Origin: Gemmatimonas sp. | GTDB taxonomy: Bacteria; Gemmatimonadota; Gemmatimonadetes; Gemmatimonadales; Gemmatimonadaceae | Direction: 5' to 3' | DNA length: 64,000 nucleotides | NCBI RefSeq assembly: GCF_027531815.1 | Contig: NZ_JAPZSK010000002.1 | Span: 434,001 to 498,000 of the forward strand | Shown: one piece after another, positions 51,299-59,752 of the stretch | Layout: every line of letters begins with the position of its first letter | Numbering within the stretch: position 1 is the stretch's first letter | Notes under the pieces: model-generated | Told to the model about the DNA's origin: nothing | Seen by the model: only the letters and a program-made list of their open reading frames with translations | Databases searched by the model: none | Translations under genes and position numbers: made by a program

Positions 51299-54200
51299 AT
51301 GAAGATGAGTATCCCGCGGGTCGTGCGGGCCATGGCGGCGGCTGTGCTGGCCGTCGTGGTCCATTCGGGTACACTGGCTGCTCAGGATCGCACCGGCGTG
51401 GTTGCCGGTCGCGTGGTCGAAGCGGGCGGTGCCCCCATTCCCAACGCACAGGTGTCGATTGCCGGTACCACGCTTGGCAGTCTGACCAACGCCGAAGGGC
51501 GATTCACCCTGCGCGGTGTCCCCGTTGGCAATGTGACGGTGCGTGTGGCGCGCATTGGCTATGCGGAAAGTACCAAACCCGCCGTCATCACCGCCGGCTC
51601 CACGACCACGCTGGATTTCTCGCTCACCAAGGTGGCGGTCAACCTCACCGCCGTCGTGACCACGGCCACCGGCGACCAGCGCCGCCTCGAAATCCCCAAT
51701 CAGATCGCGCAGATCGACGCCGCCAAGGCCATTGAGAGTGCGCAGATCAGCAACGTGGGTGACCTGCTCATCGGCAAGGCCGCCGGTGTGCAGCTGCTGC
51801 CGGGGTCCGGCGTGAACGCGGCGTCGCGTATCCGCATTCGCGGCACGTCGTCCATCTCGCTCAGCAACGATCCCATCATCTTCGTTGACGGTATCCGCAT
51901 CAACAGCTCCACCTCGGGGCTCGGCACGGGCGGCGCGCCCGCGGGACGCCTCAACGACATCAACCCGGAAGACATCGAGACCATCGATGTCATCCGCGGT
52001 CCCGCCGCGTCGGCCACGTACGGTACCGATGCCGCCACGGGCGTCATCGTGATCACCACCAAGCGGGGGCGCCAGGGTGCGGCCCGATGGTCGGTGTACA
52101 CCGAGCAGGGTGTCACGCGCGACCGCAACAACTACCCCGACGCCTACACGGCGTGGGGGCGTCTGGCCAACCAGACCAACCCGGCCAACAACGGCCGCGC
52201 CGCGGACTGCCAGATCAATACGATCGCCGCGCGCACCTGCGTGGTGGACTCCATCACCACCTTCAACCTCTGGCGTGATCCGCGCGCCACGCCGCTCAAG
52301 GATGGCATTCGTCAGCAGTACGGCATGACGGTGTCCGGCGGCACGGAAGCGGTGAACTACTTCACCGCCGTCGAGCATGAGCGCACCACGGGCACGCTCG
52401 GTATGCCCGAGTTCGAGCGCGACCGCTTCGCGCGGCAGGGTATCCCGGTTCGTGAGGAGTGGGCCGATCCCAACACCTTCCAGCGCTTCAGCCTGCGGTC
52501 GAACATCGACATCAAGCCGTCGCAGAAGCTCACCATTCCCATCCGCAGCTACTTCCTCAGCAGTCAGCAGCAGGCCCCGCAGGACGGCAACAACACCACC
52601 GGTCTCGGCTCGCATGCCTTTGGCGGTCCCGGCACGCGCAGCCGCACCCTCACTGCCGGCGGCACCGACTCGCTATACGGATATCGCCAGTTCACCCCGG
52701 GCGACATCTTCCAGCAGTACAACAACATCGACCTGCAGCGCTGGATCGGCTCGGTGAGCCCGCTCTGGTCGCCCACGTCGTGGTTGCAGATGCGCGGTAA
52801 CGCCGGTCTCGACTACTCGGCCGAGTCGTACGACAACTACTGCCTGCGCGACGAGTGCCCGAACTTCGGCCAGAACCGACTGGGCTTCAAAAACACGAGC
52901 CGCTCGCGTCAGTTCCAGTGGACCGCCGACTGGTCGGCCACGGCCAGCTTCCGCCCGCTCGAGTGGCTCTCCACGCGTACCACGGGCGGCTTCCAGTTCG
53001 TGCATCGCCAGGACGACGCATACAGCGCCAGCGCCGCACAGCTTCCGCCCGGCGGCCTGACCCTCAGCCAGGGCTCGGTCCCCTCGGTAAGCGAAGGCAC
53101 CACGGTGTCGAAGACGGCCGGTGTGTTCATCGAACAGAACGCACAGCTGTTCGACCGCCTCGATCTCGTGGCCTCCGTGCGCGGCGACAACAACTCGGCG
53201 TTCGGCCGCAACTTCGGGACGGCGTACTATCCGCGCGCCGGTGCCTCGTACCGCGTTTCCGAAGAGGCGTGGTTCCCGCTCAAGGACCAGATCAACCAGC
53301 TGCGCCTGCGTACGTCGTGGGGGCAGGCCGGTATCCGCCCGGGTACGACGGCCGCCCTCCAGTTCTTCGCCTCAAACGTGTACCGCGAAAACGCGGCTGA
53401 CGTGCCGGGGCTCATCTACCAGACGCTGGGCAACGCCAACCTGCGTCCGGAAACGGTCACGGAGGTGGAAGGCGGCTTCGACTTGGGGCTGTTCAACGAC
53501 CGCATCACCACGTCGCTCACCTATTACGACAAGAAGTCGAGCGACGCCATCGTGAACCAGACGCTGGCCCCGTCCATTGGCACGGGCTCGACGGCGCGTG
53601 CGGTCAATGTCGGCGCCATCCGCAACTGGGGCTGGGAGTACCTGGTGACCGCCCGCCCGGTGCAGTACAGCAAGTTCAGCTGGGACATCACGCTGAACGG
53701 CTCGTACAACAGCAACGAGGTGCTCGACCTGGGCGGCCAGCCGGCCGGTACGGGTACGGTGCGTAACGCGGAGGGCTTCCCCATCAACTCCATCTGGGAT
53801 CGCCCCTACACGTTCGCCGACGCCAACGGCAACGGCATGATCGAAATTGCCGAAGTCAACGTGGACTCGACCCCGCGCTACATGGGGTACAGCGTGCCGC
53901 GTACCGAACTGTCCATTCAGAACGGCTTCGACCTGCTCAAGGATGGCCAGCTCCGCGTCACCTTCCTCATCGATGGCAAGCTGGGTGGGCTCCTCAACAA
54001 CACCACCGAGCGCTTCCGCTGCGCGACCCGCCTCAACTCGCAGGAGCGTATCGATCCGTCGGCGCCGCTGGCGCGCCAGGCGCGTTGCGCGGCCTTCCAG
54101 AAGCCGGGTGTGTTGTCGACCAACTTCGGCTTCTTCGAGCCCACCGACTACTGGCGCCTGCGTGAACTCGCCGTGTCGTGGCGCATTCCGCCCAGCCTCG

Positions 54201-54382
54201 CGAGCCGCCTGCCGATGGCCAAGAACGGTACCATCACGCTCTCCGGCCGTAACCTGAAGCTGTGGAGCGACTTCACCGGCGTCGATCCGGAGACCACCGG
54301 CGGCGTTGGCAACATCCAGGACGAATTCCAGATCACGCCGCCGCTCCAGACGTGGACGGTGCGCTTCAACTTCGGCTTCTGA
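51299..54382 (+). CDS. SusC/RagA-family TonB-linked outer-membrane protein
   Basis: The 1027-residue product has a signal peptide (MAAAVLAVVVHSGTLAAQ), a carboxypeptidase-regulatory-like domain (about 30-115: VVAGRVVEAGGAPIPNAQV), a TonB plug (about 140-245, including the SusC-type ISLSNDPIIFVDGIRI and IDVIRGPAASATYGTDA) and a 22-strand barrel ending in the outer-membrane motif TWTVRFNFGF. SusC proteins import large substrates, glycans or peptides, across the outer membrane with a SusD lid. ATG 51299 has a good GGAGG eight bases upstream. The SusD-like gene follows nine bases after the stop. Confidence 0.95.
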   Translation: MKMSIPRVVRAMAAAVLAVVVHSGTLAAQDRTGVVAGRVVEAGGAPIPNAQVSIAGTTLGSLTNAEGRFTLRGVPVGNVTVRVARIGYAESTKPAVITAGSTTTLDFSLTKVAVNLTAVVTTATGDQRRLEIPNQIAQIDAAKAIESAQISNVGDLLIGKAAGVQLLPGSGVNAASRIRIRGTSSISLSNDPIIFVDGIRINSSTSGLGTGGAPAGRLNDINPEDIETIDVIRGPAASATYGTDAATGVIVITTKRGRQGAARWSVYTEQGVTRDRNNYPDAYTAWGRLANQTNPANNGRAADCQINTIAARTCVVDSITTFNLWRDPRATPLKDGIRQQYGMTVSGGTEAVNYFTAVEHERTTGTLGMPEFERDRFARQGIPVREEWADPNTFQRFSLRSNIDIKPSQKLTIPIRSYFLSSQQQAPQDGNNTTGLGSHAFGGPGTRSRTLTAGGTDSLYGYRQFTPGDIFQQYNNIDLQRWIGSVSPLWSPTSWLQMRGNAGLDYSAESYDNYCLRDECPNFGQNRLGFKNTSRSRQFQWTADWSATASFRPLEWLSTRTTGGFQFVHRQDDAYSASAAQLPPGGLTLSQGSVPSVSEGTTVSKTAGVFIEQNAQLFDRLDLVASVRGDNNSAFGRNFGTAYYPRAGASYRVSEEAWFPLKDQINQLRLRTSWGQAGIRPGTTAALQFFASNVYRENAADVPGLIYQTLGNANLRPETVTEVEGGFDLGLFNDRITTSLTYYDKKSSDAIVNQTLAPSIGTGSTARAVNVGAIRNWGWEYLVTARPVQYSKFSWDITLNGSYNSNEVLDLGGQPAGTGTVRNAEGFPINSIWDRPYTFADANGNGMIEIAEVNVDSTPRYMGYSVPRTELSIQNGFDLLKDGQLRVTFLIDGKLGGLLNNTTERFRCATRLNSQERIDPSAPLARQARCAAFQKPGVLSTNFGFFEPTDYWRLRELAVSWRIPPSLASRLPMAKNGTITLSGRNLKLWSDFTGVDPETTGGVGNIQDEFQITPPLQTWTVRFNFGF

Positions 54383-54390
54383 GACACCCC

Positions 54391-55803
54391 ATGCACAAGT
54401 TGATTTCGAACGGGGCGCGCCTCGCGGCTGTGGCAGCCGGAGCCGTCTTCGTGTCCGGCTGTCAGATCGACAAGCTGGTGCAGGCCACCGACCCCGACAT
54501 CATTGGCGTGGAGCTGGTCACGAGCCCCACCGCGGCCAACGCGCTGCGTGTGGGTACGCTTGGCCGATTCAACGCCAACACCACCGGCGGCGAGTCCATG
54601 TTCCTCTACGGCGGCCTGTTCGGCGACGAATTCGGCACGGGTGACACCTTCACGCAGCGTGTTGAAACCGACCAGCGCGCCCTGACGCCGCAGAACGGCA
54701 ACATCACGACGGCCTATCGTGGGCTGCACCTGCCTCGCATTGGTGCCATCCAGACGCGGGAAGCGCTCGCCCAGTACGCGCCACTCGCCCCGGCGTGGAA
54801 CTACAGCGAGATGTTCTTCGTGGAGGCGTACATGGTCAACCTGCTGGCCGAGTACTTCTGCAACGGCCAGCCGATCAGCAGCATTGCCGACGGCGTGGAA
54901 ACCTACGGCGACCCGCAGCCCAACGCGGCACTGTTCACGCTGGCGTTGGCCAAGGTGGACTCGGGGCTCACGCGCCTGGGGAGCACCACGGGCACCAACG
55001 AAACCCGCGTGCGCAACTCGCTCAACATCCTCCGTGCGCGCATCCTGCTCAACCAGGGGAACTTCGGGGCGGTGGCGGCCACGGTGGCCGCCGTTCCCAC
55101 CACCTTCACCTGGAACCAGGAACACTCGCTCACGGCCCGCACGCCGGGTGTCTGGTCGCTCATCAACAACCAGCGTCGCTACCTCGTGGCCAACAACGAG
55201 GGACCGCTGCAGATGAACTTCGGCACCGCCAACGACCCGCGCGTACCCACCTGCTCGGTGGGGCAGGCGGCGTGCACGGCGGTTGGGCTTACCACGTCGC
55301 GCCCGTTCGACAGCGGCAACACGGCGGTACCCAACATGCTGTATCAGCTCATCTGGACCACCGACGCGTCGTCGGTGTCGCTCATCAACGGGCTGCAGGC
55401 GCGGTTGTACGAGGCCGAGGCGCTCAATCGCACGGGCAACTTCGCCGGCGCACTGGCCATTCTCAACAGCCTGCGTGCCACGCCGCCGGGGTACGGCCGC
55501 ACGATTGCGGCCATGACGCCGTTGGCCGATCCTGGCACTGAAGCCGGTCGTCGCGACATGATCTTCCGTGAGAAGGGTTTCTGGCTGTTCGGCACCGGCC
55601 ACCGTTACCCCGATATGCGCCGCATGATGCGGCAGTACGGGATGACGGCCAACCAGGTGTTCCCCAACGGCAACACCTGGCAGATCAACCGTGCGCCGGG
55701 GTACGGCAACGACATCGTCTTCCGCACGCCAACGGCGGAGACGTTCAATCCGCGCGTGCCGCAGGTCAACGGCGAAGCGCAGTGCATCGACCTGAACCCG
55801 TAA
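54391..55803 (+). CDS. SusD/RagB-like outer-membrane lipoprotein
   Basis: The 470-residue product has a lipoprotein signal (LAAVAAGAVFVSGCQI) and the helical SusD plan: an N-terminal TPR-like region (GLHLPRIGAIQTREALAQYA, EMFFVEAYMVNLLAEYFCNG), then LQARLYEAEALNRTGNFAGA and the C-terminal RRDMIFREKGFWLFGTGHRY that is typical of the family. It forms the substrate-binding lid of the SusC channel encoded upstream. No glycoside hydrolase or regulator is adjacent, so the substrate is unknown. Confidence 0.92.
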   Translation: MHKLISNGARLAAVAAGAVFVSGCQIDKLVQATDPDIIGVELVTSPTAANALRVGTLGRFNANTTGGESMFLYGGLFGDEFGTGDTFTQRVETDQRALTPQNGNITTAYRGLHLPRIGAIQTREALAQYAPLAPAWNYSEMFFVEAYMVNLLAEYFCNGQPISSIADGVETYGDPQPNAALFTLALAKVDSGLTRLGSTTGTNETRVRNSLNILRARILLNQGNFGAVAATVAAVPTTFTWNQEHSLTARTPGVWSLINNQRRYLVANNEGPLQMNFGTANDPRVPTCSVGQAACTAVGLTTSRPFDSGNTAVPNMLYQLIWTTDASSVSLINGLQARLYEAEALNRTGNFAGALAILNSLRATPPGYGRTIAAMTPLADPGTEAGRRDMIFREKGFWLFGTGHRYPDMRRMMRQYGMTANQVFPNGNTWQINRAPGYGNDIVFRTPTAETFNPRVPQVNGEAQCIDLNP

Positions 55804-55825
55804 GGGATCGGGTGGGATGAAGGAA

Positions 55826-55859
55826 ACGAGGGGCGGTGCCGGATGGCACCGCCCCTCGT
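55826..55859 (+). terminator. Terminator hairpin after the SusD-like gene
   Basis: A 15-base perfect stem (ACGAGGGGCGGTGCC/GGCACCGCCCCTCGT) with a GGAT loop lies 23 bases after the SusD stop. The U-tract is weak, but the stem is strong and well placed. Confidence 0.7.
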
Positions 55860-55895
55860 GCGTTCCGGCCGGGGCCCACGGCACGGGGGCGGCAC

Positions 55896-56029
55896 GGGGT
55901 CAGAGCATTGCTCTGACCCCAGCTCTGACCCCAGCTCTGACCCCAGCTCTGACCCCAGCTCTGACCCCAGCTCTGACCCCAGCTCTGACCCCAGCTCTGA
56001 CCCCAGCTCTGACCCCAGCTCTGACCCCG
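55896..56029. repeat. 12-bp minisatellite, ten direct copies plus one inverted copy, non-coding
   Basis: GGGGTCAGAGC and GCTCTGACCCC pair across a three-base loop (55896-55920), then nine further direct copies of gctctgacccca follow to 56029. The unit is identical to that in the FMN-binding gene at 50428-50571. The array sits between the SusD terminator and the 3' end of the plug-like lipoprotein gene and is not read as protein in a supported gene. Confidence 0.95.
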
Positions 56030-56042
56030 GGCGGGGGATGGA

Positions 56043-56552
56043 TCAGCGTGACCGCGTCACCACGATGATCGCACCGGCACCCGACGACAGCGTGCCGAAG
56101 CGCTGTGTGGCATCGCCCGGGGAGATGAGCTCGATCCGTTCAAGCTCGCTCACCCGGATGCGGTGTAGCAGGTCGAAGTCACTCACCTGCGCCCCGTCTA
56201 CGACCAGAACGGGACGGTCGGCGTTGCTGTTCGTGAAGCTCGATTGGCCACGACGCTGGCGAATGGAGACCCCGCCTCGGTTGTTCTCCGAGAGCCGATA
56301 GCCCCCCAGCCGCTCGATCACGGCATACGCGTCGAGTACGTTGAGCTCGGCGATCTGTTCACGGGTAATGACGCGACTGCCGGTGCCGGTGGGCATGGCT
56401 GCCGAGTTGCTGTGCGCGCGCGCGTTGTTGGGCGCACACCCCGCCATGGCAAACAGCACCGGCAGCGCGACGGCGGCCACGAGCGCCGCACCGTTGAGCG
56501 GGCGACGCAAGCAATGCGGACGCGCGCGCGGGCGAAACGGAGGGAAGGACAT
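56043..56552 (-). CDS. Lipoprotein with an isolated TonB-plug-like domain
   Basis: From ATG 56552 the 169-residue product has a long basic N-terminus, a hydrophobic segment and a lipobox-like FAMAGCAP. The body (ITREQIAELNVLDAYAVIER, RPVLVVDGAQVSDFDLLHRI, LERIELISPGDATQRFG, AGAIIVVTRSR) matches the plug fold of TonB-dependent receptors but no barrel follows. Similar plug-only segments end the M56 peptidase in this window. The function of such lone plugs is unknown. Confidence 0.78.
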   Translation of the reverse strand: MSFPPFRPRARPHCLRRPLNGAALVAAVALPVLFAMAGCAPNNARAHSNSAAMPTGTGSRVITREQIAELNVLDAYAVIERLGGYRLSENNRGGVSIRQRRGQSSFTNSNADRPVLVVDGAQVSDFDLLHRIRVSELERIELISPGDATQRFGTLSSGAGAIIVVTRSR

Positions 56553-56744
56553 GGCGCGAGGACTGGAGTGAAGACGGGCCACCTGCACGTGCAACACTGT
56601 TGGCGTTGGTGGCAACATGCAAGCAGTACAACACGAAACGCGGCGGTGCGGGTCTCAGGGGTGCCGTACGGAAAGACGGGACGGACCGGGCGGCGTACTC
56701 CGCGTCACCAGGCGTACGGAACGGAAGTTGCCGCTCTGCCATGC

Positions 56745-56954
56745 ATGTCGTACACCGTGCTGTGTGGGGCGTTGGTGACGCTGCTGGTCGTGAGAGGCGC
56801 GATCGCCTGGCTGTCCTGGTGGATTCGGCAACCGAGCCACCGGCCGCGGGCGTACCGCGGAATCCCGTTGCCACTGTTCAGTCATGCGCGTGCCGCGGCG
56901 TGGCTGCGCAAAGGCGACGAGCCCGACGAGGACGAGGATGGGACGGCCACGTGA
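56745..56954 (+). CDS. Possible small membrane protein, 69 residues
   Basis: ATG 56745 opens a frame with one clear membrane helix (VLCGALVTLLVVRGAIAWLS, about residues 5-25), a basic middle and an acidic C-terminal DEPDEDEDGTAT. I do not recognise a family, and no strong Shine-Dalgarno site is seen. Convergence with no neighbour and a sensible membrane topology make it plausible. Confidence 0.45.
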   Translation: MSYTVLCGALVTLLVVRGAIAWLSWWIRQPSHRPRAYRGIPLPLFSHARAAAWLRKGDEPDEDEDGTAT

Positions 56955-57175
56955 GGGGGAGGCGAACCGAGACCGCAGCGGCATCAGCGCCCAGTTGGCC
57001 GCAAGCGAATGCGTTCCCGAAACAGGAACGATAAAAGTTTGACGACTTGCTCGGAGGCACGTAGCGGGGAATCGATTTGTCCCCAATCGTTACCTCACTT
57101 CCGCGCGGGCCGTCACTCCCCGGACGCTTCTCGCCCGTTTTCGCACACTCTTCGTGTCCCTCGGCCGTTCTCCGT

Positions 57176-57916
57176 ATGGCCTACCTTCGTTGCACACAGT
57201 GTGGTGCCAAGGCTCTGGTCGCTGCCTCGCAGTGTCCGAAGTGCGCGCATCCGTTTCATCTGCTCGATGGTCGCGGTGAGCGCGCCAAGCTGAAGAAGTG
57301 CCGCTCCTGCGGCATCATGCACCGCGTGGACACGCACTGTCACTGGTGCGGTGAAGTGAAGGGATTCTCGTTGCCGCGCGTGAGCAGCGCCGCGTGGCGC
57401 AGTGCCGCTGCGGTGGCGCTGACGCTCACGGCCGCTGGCGGTGTGTGGCAGTACGCGCCGGCGCTGCGCGATCTGGCGTTGGAAGCACGCAGCGGTGCCA
57501 CCACCGCGGTGGCCGTCGCCAACACCACCCCGCAGGACAACCGTACCGTGGCCACGGCAGCGGGGCTTACGAGCGCGGCAACGCCGTTGCTGGCAGACAG
57601 CAGCGCCGCCCTGAGCCAATCGACTGCACCCGCTGCGGATTCCATTGCCGCAGCCGGTTTCACAGCGCAGGCCGCCACTCCGATGGCCCCGGCCGCCGAT
57701 GGCATCACGTGGACGCCAGCCGTGGCACGCACGTGGGTGAACGTGCGTAGCGACGCAAGTCGTGGCGGCGAAGTGGTGGGCGTGATCAAGCCGGCGTCAC
57801 GTGCCATGCTGGGCACCGATCGTGCCGGATGGCGGCAGGTGCGCTCTCCCGACGTGAGCGGCTGGGTGGATCCGCGGCTCTTCGAAGCCGACAGTCTGCG
57901 CACTCGCGGCGAGTAA
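57176..57916 (+). CDS. Zinc-ribbon, membrane and SH3-domain protein
   Basis: The 246-residue product starts with two zinc-ribbon pairs (CTQCG and CPKC; CRSCG and CHWCG) in residues 1-55, then a membrane helix at about 72-92 (SAAAVALTLTAAGGVWQY), a low-complexity Ala/Thr-rich linker and a C-terminal bacterial SH3 domain (about 185-240: RTWVNVRSDASRGGEVVGVI, GWRQVRSPDVSGWVDPRLF). SH3b domains often bind cell wall. This arrangement suggests a protein with a cytoplasmic ribbon and a periplasmic SH3 domain; the role is unknown. Confidence 0.8.
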   Translation: MAYLRCTQCGAKALVAASQCPKCAHPFHLLDGRGERAKLKKCRSCGIMHRVDTHCHWCGEVKGFSLPRVSSAAWRSAAAVALTLTAAGGVWQYAPALRDLALEARSGATTAVAVANTTPQDNRTVATAAGLTSAATPLLADSSAALSQSTAPAADSIAAAGFTAQAATPMAPAADGITWTPAVARTWVNVRSDASRGGEVVGVIKPASRAMLGTDRAGWRQVRSPDVSGWVDPRLFEADSLRTRGE

Positions 57917-57938
57917 ACGCCGTTCGCTGTGCGGGAAT

Positions 57939-57964
57939 ACCGTACCCACGTGTCGGGTAGCGGT
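57939..57964. promoter_or_regulatory. Candidate operator upstream of the Rrf2 gene
   Basis: ACCGTACCC and GGGTAGCGGT form an imperfect inverted repeat with a seven-base spacer, about 97 bases upstream of the Rrf2 start. It could be an autoregulatory site, but the match to known Rrf2-family operators is not close. Confidence 0.3.
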
Positions 57965-58060
57965 TGGGAATATCTGTGCCTTCCCCGACTTCGGCAGGGC
58001 GTGAAAGAGGCGAATCTCAGCGTACCATGAGGTTTGCTCTGTCTTTCAACCGGATCTGCC

Positions 58061-58546
58061 ATGCTTTCGGCCACTGCTGAACATGCCGTTCGTGCCGTGT
58101 TGCTGCTCGCCCGTCACAACGGTGCAAAGGCACTGTCCGCCGATGCGATCGCGGCGGAACTGGGTGCGCCGCGCAACTATCTCGCCAAGACCCTGAACGC
58201 GCTGGCCAAGGCCGGTGTGGTGCACAGCGCCCGTGGCGCGGCCGGTGGCTTCACACTGGCCATCTCGCCGGAAAAGCTGACGCTGGCGCGCATCATCAAC
58301 CCGTTCGATGATCACGCGCGCACACCGGCCTGTCTGCTGCGCAATCGCCCGTGTGATTCGCAGAATGCCTGCGCGGTGCACGGACGGTGGAACGCCATCG
58401 TGGGACACGCGGCGGCGCGATTCGAGCAAACCACCATTGCGGAACTGTTGATGGATGCCGGCCCCGCCGGGGCCTATACGCCGGCGGCCGCAATGACGGT
58501 GGACATGGCGGTGCCGGTGCATCAGGTGGCAATGCTGCGCGCGTGA
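58061..58546 (+). CDS. Rrf2-family transcriptional regulator with Fe-S-type cysteines
   Basis: The 161-residue winged-helix protein matches Rrf2 regulators: MLSATAEHAVRAVLLLARHN, SADAIAAELGAPRNYLAKTL (recognition helix) and VVHSARGAAGGFTLAISPEK. Three cysteines in ACLLRNRPCDSQNAC have the spacing C-x6-C-x5-C, close to the [2Fe-2S] site of IscR/NsrR, so it may sense iron-sulfur status, nitric oxide or redox. ATG 58061. It lies upstream of the GluQRS gene on the same strand. Confidence 0.92.
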   Translation: MLSATAEHAVRAVLLLARHNGAKALSADAIAAELGAPRNYLAKTLNALAKAGVVHSARGAAGGFTLAISPEKLTLARIINPFDDHARTPACLLRNRPCDSQNACAVHGRWNAIVGHAAARFEQTTIAELLMDAGPAGAYTPAAAMTVDMAVPVHQVAMLRA

Positions 58547-58609
58547 TGGGGAACGCGCCAGACGCCCGTCGCCGGCGGGCGTGGGGCGTGCCATTGATGA
58601 CGTGCCCTC

Positions 58610-59569
58610 ATGCCGATAGCGTGCGGCATGGCTTCGCCCCAACCCGACTGGCGCCACCGGCTTGCGCAGGCGCTGCCCCCCACGGGGTGGCGCACGCGCT
58701 TTGCGCCAGCGCCGACCGGATACCTGCACCTCGGACATCTGGTCAACGCGCTGCATGTGTGGGGCGTGGCCCGCGCGCACGGGGGCACGGTGCTGCTGCG
58801 TATCGAAGATCACGACGGCACACGCTGCCGCCCGGAGTACGAAGCGGCGCTGCTCGACGACCTCGAGTGGCTGGGGCTGCACGCCGATGTGTACGACACC
58901 CCCACCTTTCGCGCCGATCGGAGTGGGCACGCGGCCCGACAATCCAATCAGCACGCGCGCTACGCGACGGCGTTGGCGTCGCTGCAGGCGGCCGGTCTCG
59001 TATACCCCTGCCGGTGCACGCGCCGTGACATCGCCATGCGGGTACCACACCAGCCGGGTGAGGAGCCATGCTACCCCGGCACGTGCCGCGACGCGGCGGT
59101 GCTACCAGGGGAGTCGTTCGCCCGGCGGGTGCGTCTCGATCCGTTCATCGCCGCCTTCGACGACCTGCGACTCGGCCCCATGGTACACGAGCCCGCTCGG
59201 CAGTGCGGTGACCTCCTCGTGCGTGACCGGCACGCGCAGTGGACGTACCAGTTTGCGGTCGTCGTGGACGACCAGGCGCACGACATCGATGTGGTGATTC
59301 GCGGGGAGGACCTGCTGGCGAGCACGGGGCGGCAGCTGCAGCTGGCGGCGTTGCTTGGCCGCACGCGGCCGCTGCGCTTCCTGCATCATGCGCTGCTGGT
59401 GCACCCCGACGGTAGCAAGTTGAGCAAGGCCACGCACGATACGGCACTGCGGGATATGCGCGCGGCGGGGGCACGTCCCGAGGCGCTGCTGGCCGAAGCG
59501 GCGCGACGTGCCGGCGTGGCGCAGCGGCACACGCTGCCGGCCACGGCCATCGCCGAGCTCTTCGGGTAG
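58610..59569 (+). CDS. gluQ: Glutamyl-Q tRNA(Asp) synthetase (GluQRS)
   Basis: The 319-residue protein is a truncated class I glutamyl-tRNA synthetase catalytic core without an anticodon-binding domain: TRFAPAPTGYLHLGHLVNAL (HIGH motif), the zinc site CRC with CYPGTC, VVIRGEDLLASTGRQLQLAAL and the KMSKS-like DGSKLSKA. GluQRS glutamylates the queuosine at position 34 of tRNA-Asp. Starts at 58610 or 58628 (MASPQPDW) are equally possible. A tRNA-Asp gene is present in the window at 23451. Confidence 0.92.
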   Translation: MPIACGMASPQPDWRHRLAQALPPTGWRTRFAPAPTGYLHLGHLVNALHVWGVARAHGGTVLLRIEDHDGTRCRPEYEAALLDDLEWLGLHADVYDTPTFRADRSGHAARQSNQHARYATALASLQAAGLVYPCRCTRRDIAMRVPHQPGEEPCYPGTCRDAAVLPGESFARRVRLDPFIAAFDDLRLGPMVHEPARQCGDLLVRDRHAQWTYQFAVVVDDQAHDIDVVIRGEDLLASTGRQLQLAALLGRTRPLRFLHHALLVHPDGSKLSKATHDTALRDMRAAGARPEALLAEAARRAGVAQRHTLPATAIAELFG

Positions 59570-59640
59570 TCGGTTGTCGTCACGACCGCCAACACCGGAC
59601 AGCGCCAACTGAGAACTGACAACTACAACTAGAAACTGAA

Positions 59641-59674
59641 AACCTCCCGGATATCACGTGATCTCCGGGAGGTT
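59641..59674. terminator. Bidirectional hairpin between gluQ and the M20 peptidase
   Basis: AACCTCCCGGA and TCCGGGAGGTT form an 11-base stem; the loop itself holds the palindrome ATCACGTGAT, so the whole 34-base element can fold almost completely. It lies between convergent genes and suits both. Confidence 0.75.
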
Positions 59675-59749
59675 CTGAGTTCTGAGTTCTGAGTTCTGAG
59701 TCCTTAGTTCTTAGTCCTCAGTCCTTAGTCCTTAGTCATTAGTTCTCAT
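59673..59749. repeat. Heptamer satellite (ttctgag/tccttag), eleven copies
   Basis: Four ttctgag units are followed by seven diverged ones of the tccttag type. On the other side of the hairpin (about 59607-59640) units like ctgagaa and ctgacaa occur, so related heptamers flank the palindrome on both sides. Confidence 0.8.
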
Positions 59750-59752
59750 CTC

